Shown piece by piece: positions 60,872-64,000 of a DNA stretch of 64,000 nucleotides. The stretch's first letter is position 1. The number at the start of each line of letters is the position of its first letter. This DNA comes from SIG565 sp045540055. Lineage in GTDB: Bacteria; Bacillota; Clostridia; Oscillospirales; Acutalibacteraceae. The translations under genes and the position numbers were made by a program. The notes under the pieces are model-generated. The model saw nothing but the letters and a program-made list of their open reading frames with translations, was not told the DNA's origin and did no database searches. The stretch spans positions 1-64,000 of the forward strand of contig JAZQGO010000003.1 in the NCBI GenBank assembly GCA_045540055.1, given 5' to 3'.

Positions 60872-61855
60872 ATGATAGAAGTATCATCGCTTAGCAAAAG
60901 GTACGGAAGCTTCTTGGCGGTAGATGACGTCAGCTTCTCTATTAAAAAGGGTGAGGTTGTCGGTTTTCTCGGGCCCAACGGTGCGGGTAAGAGTACAATT
61001 ATGAACATCGTCACAGGCTATCTTTCTCTGACACAGGGCAAGGTTACGGTTGACGGCTACGACATACTTGAAGAGCCTGAGCAGGCCAAAAGGCGCATAG
61101 GCTATCTACCCGAAATACCGCCGCTTTATACAGATATGACGGTTAATGAATATTTGGGCTTTGTATACGACCTTAAAAAAGTTAAATTCCCTCAAAAGCC
61201 GCATATTGATGAGATTCTACGACTTGTAAAGATAGATAATGTTAAGGATAAGTTGATATCCAAGCTTTCAAAGGGTTACCGCCAGCGTGTCGGCATAGCG
61301 CAGGCGCTTGTAGGAAACCCTGATGTGCTTATTCTTGATGAGCCAACGGTTGGTCTTGACCCGAAGCAGATAATCGAAATCAGAAATCTTATCGCGCGTC
61401 TCGGACAAAATCATACCGTTATTGTTTCATCCCACATTCTTTCTGAAATACAGGCGGTATGTGAGCGTGTAATTATCATAAACCATGGCAAAATTGTTGC
61501 CGATAACACACCTGACGAGCTGTCAAGAGAGCTTTCAAACGACCATTCGGTTGTTGTTCGTGTCGGCGGTACTGAAGAAGAAATCACAAAAATTCTTAAC
61601 AGCGTTAAGGATGTGCAGTCGGTAAACTGCTTGGGTCAGAAGGAAAGCGGTACGCTTGATTTCGTTGTTACACCCAAAACGGGTGCCGACATCCGCCGAG
61701 AAATAAGCGAGCGTTTGTCTTCAAGGGGCAAGCATATTATTATGCTGGCATCTAATCAGTTAAGTCTTGAGCAGGTATTTATGCGCCTGACATACGATGC
61801 TGATGCCGCCGCTCTTGCCGCCGCGGCAAAAAATGCGAAAGGAGACGAAAAATAA
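60872..61855 (+). CDS. ABC transporter ATP-binding protein, GldA-like
   Basis: 327-aa ABC-2-type ATPase. Walker A is GFLGPNGAGKST (near 33-44), the signature LSKGYRQRVGIAQALVG, Walker B VLILDEPTVGLDP, and the H-loop VIVSSHILSEIQ. A C-terminal extension of about 90 residues is typical of the GldA/CcmA-type group. GGAGG precedes the ATG. The stop overlaps the permease start, making a three-gene operon. Confidence 0.94.
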   Translation: MIEVSSLSKRYGSFLAVDDVSFSIKKGEVVGFLGPNGAGKSTIMNIVTGYLSLTQGKVTVDGYDILEEPEQAKRRIGYLPEIPPLYTDMTVNEYLGFVYDLKKVKFPQKPHIDEILRLVKIDNVKDKLISKLSKGYRQRVGIAQALVGNPDVLILDEPTVGLDPKQIIEIRNLIARLGQNHTVIVSSHILSEIQAVCERVIIINHGKIVADNTPDELSRELSNDHSVVVRVGGTEEEITKILNSVKDVQSVNCLGQKESGTLDFVVTPKTGADIRREISERLSSRGKHIIMLASNQLSLEQVFMRLTYDADAAALAAAAKNAKGDEK

Positions 61856-62556
61856 TGGTTGCAGTTTTTAAAAGGGAATTCAAATCATATTTTAACACTC
61901 CCATAGGCTTTGTTATCCTTGCAGTTTTCACCTTCTTTTCGGGTATGTTTTTCAGCGTTATTTATAAGAGCGGTACCCCGAGCGTTGAGGGTGTAATTTC
62001 GGTAATGTCGACCATTGCTATATTTGCAACACCCTTTATAACCATGCGACTGCTCAGTGAAGACCGTCGCCAGAAGGTTGATCAGGTGCTCTTTACCGCC
62101 CCCGTTAAGATAACCGCCATTGTTATGGGTAAGTTTTTAGCGGCATTTGCGCTTTATGCGTTGGGCTTCTTCACAACCCTTATTTTTCAGTTTATTGTTG
62201 CTTCATATGTGTCATTAAATTGGGCTATTTATTTTTATGCTCTGCTCGGTATTTTATTACTCGGCGCCGTAATGATTTCAATAGGTATGTTTCTTTCTTC
62301 CCTTACCGAAAGTCCCGTTGTTTCAGCGGCACTTACCTTTGCGGTATTCCTCACCGTTATGCTACTGGGCAGCTTTATAGAAACCAATGACAGCGCAATT
62401 CTATCGGCAATAAATTCAGCCATATCGTTTGTTGACCGCTTTTCCAACTTTGTTTCGGGCGTGTTCAGCTTTAATGATGTATTTTATATGCTGAGTATGT
62501 CGGGTGTATTCATTTTCCTGACGGTATGCTCGGTTGCCAAAAGACGTTGGGCTTAA
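61855..62556 (+). CDS. ABC-2 type permease, GldF-like
   Basis: 233 aa with six hydrophobic segments. Typical features are the N-terminal VAVFKREFKSYFNTPIGFVILAVFTFFSGMFFS, RLLSEDRRQKVDQVLFTAPVKITAIVMGKFLAAF and ISIGMFLSSLTESPVVSAALTFAVF. It starts on the last base of the ABC ATPase stop codon. Substrate unknown; it pairs with the GldG-like protein downstream. Confidence 0.92.
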   Translation: MVAVFKREFKSYFNTPIGFVILAVFTFFSGMFFSVIYKSGTPSVEGVISVMSTIAIFATPFITMRLLSEDRRQKVDQVLFTAPVKITAIVMGKFLAAFALYALGFFTTLIFQFIVASYVSLNWAIYFYALLGILLLGAVMISIGMFLSSLTESPVVSAALTFAVFLTVMLLGSFIETNDSAILSAINSAISFVDRFSNFVSGVFSFNDVFYMLSMSGVFIFLTVCSVAKRRWA

Positions 62557-62571
62557 AGGAGGACGGTTGAA

Positions 62572-64000
62572 ATGAATTTGTTTAAAAAGAAAAATACAGA
62601 AAATAATGCCGCCCCCAAGAAGCTTATAAATATCAACGCCCTTAAAAAAGGCGGATACCTGACAGCCGTTATTGTTGCGGTGCTGGTAATTGCCGTGTTC
62701 TTAAACATCGGCACCTCTTTGCTTGAGCAGCGCGGCTATTTAAAGTTTGATCTGACCACTGCCAAGTCGAACACCCTGAGTGACGACAACAAAGAGTTTT
62801 TAAAGAAAATTGACAAAGAGGTACAAATCACCGTGCTTTGTACCGAGAGCGAGTATGTTTCTACGCTCGGTGAGTATCTTGAGTACTATATGAACATAAC
62901 CACCGAGGAGGACTATTTTGCACAGACCGTTAAACTGCTTAATCAATATGAAGAGGTTAACAGCAAAATCAATGTAGATTTCGTTGATTTTTCGGGCACA
63001 CAGGCTAAGGCTATCCAAGAAAAATACCCCAACGCCTTTATCGGCGACATTTATGTCGAGGTTGGGGACGAGGACGGTAAAGCCACAAAGCTTGTAAGCT
63101 ACGATAAGATTTATCCCGTTTCTGACCCAAGCGGCTACGCCTCAATGGGTTACAGCAGCTACAGTATTGACGGTAATGACCTTGAAACAGGTCTTTCGAG
63201 TGCCATAAATGCGCTTGTAAACGGCGAGGACGAGATAATGGGAATTATAAATGCCCATACCACCTCTGATGCAATTTCTTATTTTGAAGAGTACTATACG
63301 TCTCAGCTTGAATATAATGGTTTTTCGACCGTTCAGGTTGAGGGTGCCGTTCTGAAGGAGATACCAAAAGAGGTTTCGGTGCTTGCTATTGTTGCGCCGA
63401 GTGCCGACTATCTTGATTCGGAAATAGAGCTTATTGCCGAGTGGCTTGAAAACGACGGCAAGAAGGGACATTCGCTTATCTTCTGTCCGGGCGACTCGAT
63501 AAGCAATATGCCTAATCTTACCCAGTTCTTAGAGGAATGGGGCATATCCTATGGCGCCGGATATCTGTATCAGACCGATTCAAATCAGTACTACAGCGAC
63601 CCGACAATAGTCTACTCATATGTTCACGATAGTGATGTTGCCAATGCCATTAACGGTACGGCTGGCGGCACCATAATCACTTCGTATAACCTACCGATAG
63701 AGGTTACCTTTGAAACCTACGGTACCAAAACTACAAATATAATTTCAAGCACCTCAGATGCGGCTACGGTGTGCCCGTCAGATGCGGCAGAAGACTGGAA
63801 GCCCGGCGCTGCTACTAAAGAAAAATCATACCCAACAATTGTTGTTACAAGCGATTCAACAACGGTTGACGGCAAGGTACTGTCGTCTCACGTTGCGGTA
63901 TTTTCAGCGTTTAATATAATTGCCGATGTCGGTAGCGACAGCTTTATCAATCTTGATATTTCTATGAATATCGCAAGATATATTTCGGGAATGGAAAACA
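62572..64000 (+). CDS. GldG-like ABC-associated extracytoplasmic protein (partial, runs off window)
   Basis: The frame is open from the ATG at 62572 to the window end (476 codons). AAAGGAGGACGG lies before the ATG. A polar N-terminus is followed by one membrane segment (YLTAVIVAVLVIAVFLNI). Next comes the GldG/IFT52-type domain with YLKFDLTTAKSNTLSDDNKEFLKKI and VDFVDFSGTQAKAIQEKYP. It is expected to end with another membrane segment beyond the window. Its role with the GldA/GldF-like pair is unclear. Confidence 0.85.
   Translation, partial: MNLFKKKNTENNAAPKKLININALKKGGYLTAVIVAVLVIAVFLNIGTSLLEQRGYLKFDLTTAKSNTLSDDNKEFLKKIDKEVQITVLCTESEYVSTLGEYLEYYMNITTEEDYFAQTVKLLNQYEEVNSKINVDFVDFSGTQAKAIQEKYPNAFIGDIYVEVGDEDGKATKLVSYDKIYPVSDPSGYASMGYSSYSIDGNDLETGLSSAINALVNGEDEIMGIINAHTTSDAISYFEEYYTSQLEYNGFSTVQVEGAVLKEIPKEVSVLAIVAPSADYLDSEIELIAEWLENDGKKGHSLIFCPGDSISNMPNLTQFLEEWGISYGAGYLYQTDSNQYYSDPTIVYSYVHDSDVANAINGTAGGTIITSYNLPIEVTFETYGTKTTNIISSTSDAATVCPSDAAEDWKPGAATKEKSYPTIVVTSDSTTVDGKVLSSHVAVFSAFNIIADVGSDSFINLDISMNIARYISGMEN

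Overview
The window looks like chromosomal DNA around the replication origin of a spore-forming, low-GC Clostridia, probably Oscillospiraceae/Ruminococcaceae-like. The evidence is the gene order dnaA-dnaN-S4 protein-recF-remB-gyrB-gyrA, a parA/parB pair with parS sites, sporulation genes (spoVAE, a SpoVB-like flippase), clostridial lipoprotein families (DUF3048, DUF4358-like) and strong GGAGG-type ribosome binding sites. Lineage is inferred from gene content only; no 16S rRNA gene is present.

Layout. 1-20 kb is mostly minus-strand housekeeping: a MATE exporter, rsmA and ybaK (plus strand), parB/parA, spoVAE, rarA, a SpoVB-like gene (plus), queG, tadA, a CPBP protease, gyrA, gyrB, remB, recF, an S4 protein, dnaN and dnaA. 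Both parS sites overlap intrinsic terminators. Genes switch mainly to the plus strand after dnaA, which fits an origin at about 18.5-20.4 kb. That origin lacks canonical DnaA boxes but holds repeated TTATTAACA 9-mers and a large nested inverted repeat. 20.4-24 kb holds a DUF3048 lipoprotein, an intact tRNA-Arg(ACG) beside a copy disrupted in its T-loop, and a tandem glycine riboswitch with a terminator ahead of an alanine/glycine:cation symporter.

24.2-55.2 kb is a co-directional surface-polysaccharide locus of 28 genes behind one consensus promoter. It starts with a PglE/PglC/PglD-like trio (4-amino-sugar synthesis and priming). An AT-rich variable middle follows, with glycosyltransferases, an EpsG-type polymerase, a Wzx flippase and acyltransferases. 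The middle also holds an unusual module of two ATP-grasp enzymes, a short DegT-like protein, a GNAT and an SLC13 permease. It then closes with a VioA-like aminotransferase plus RmlA/RmlB (dTDP-4-amino-4,6-dideoxyglucose) and CapE/CapF/CapG (UDP-L-FucNAc), interleaved with two paralogous uncharacterised nucleotidyltransferase-fold proteins.

55.2-64 kb is accessory and housekeeping sequence: a YfcE-type phosphodiesterase, three unknown small genes, a lipoprotein, a divergent RHH/XRE regulator pair (the RHH gene is only 55 codons), a four-helix-bundle gene broken by one in-frame stop, an array of mini-hairpins, tRNA-Met and tRNA-Glu, a DUF1015 gene, and the start of a GldA/GldF/GldG-like ABC system that runs off the window.

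The best candidates for something undescribed are the ATP-grasp/DegT-like/SLC13 module in the polysaccharide locus, the parS-terminator overlap, the nested inverted repeat beside dnaA, and the tRNA-Arg T-loop element.
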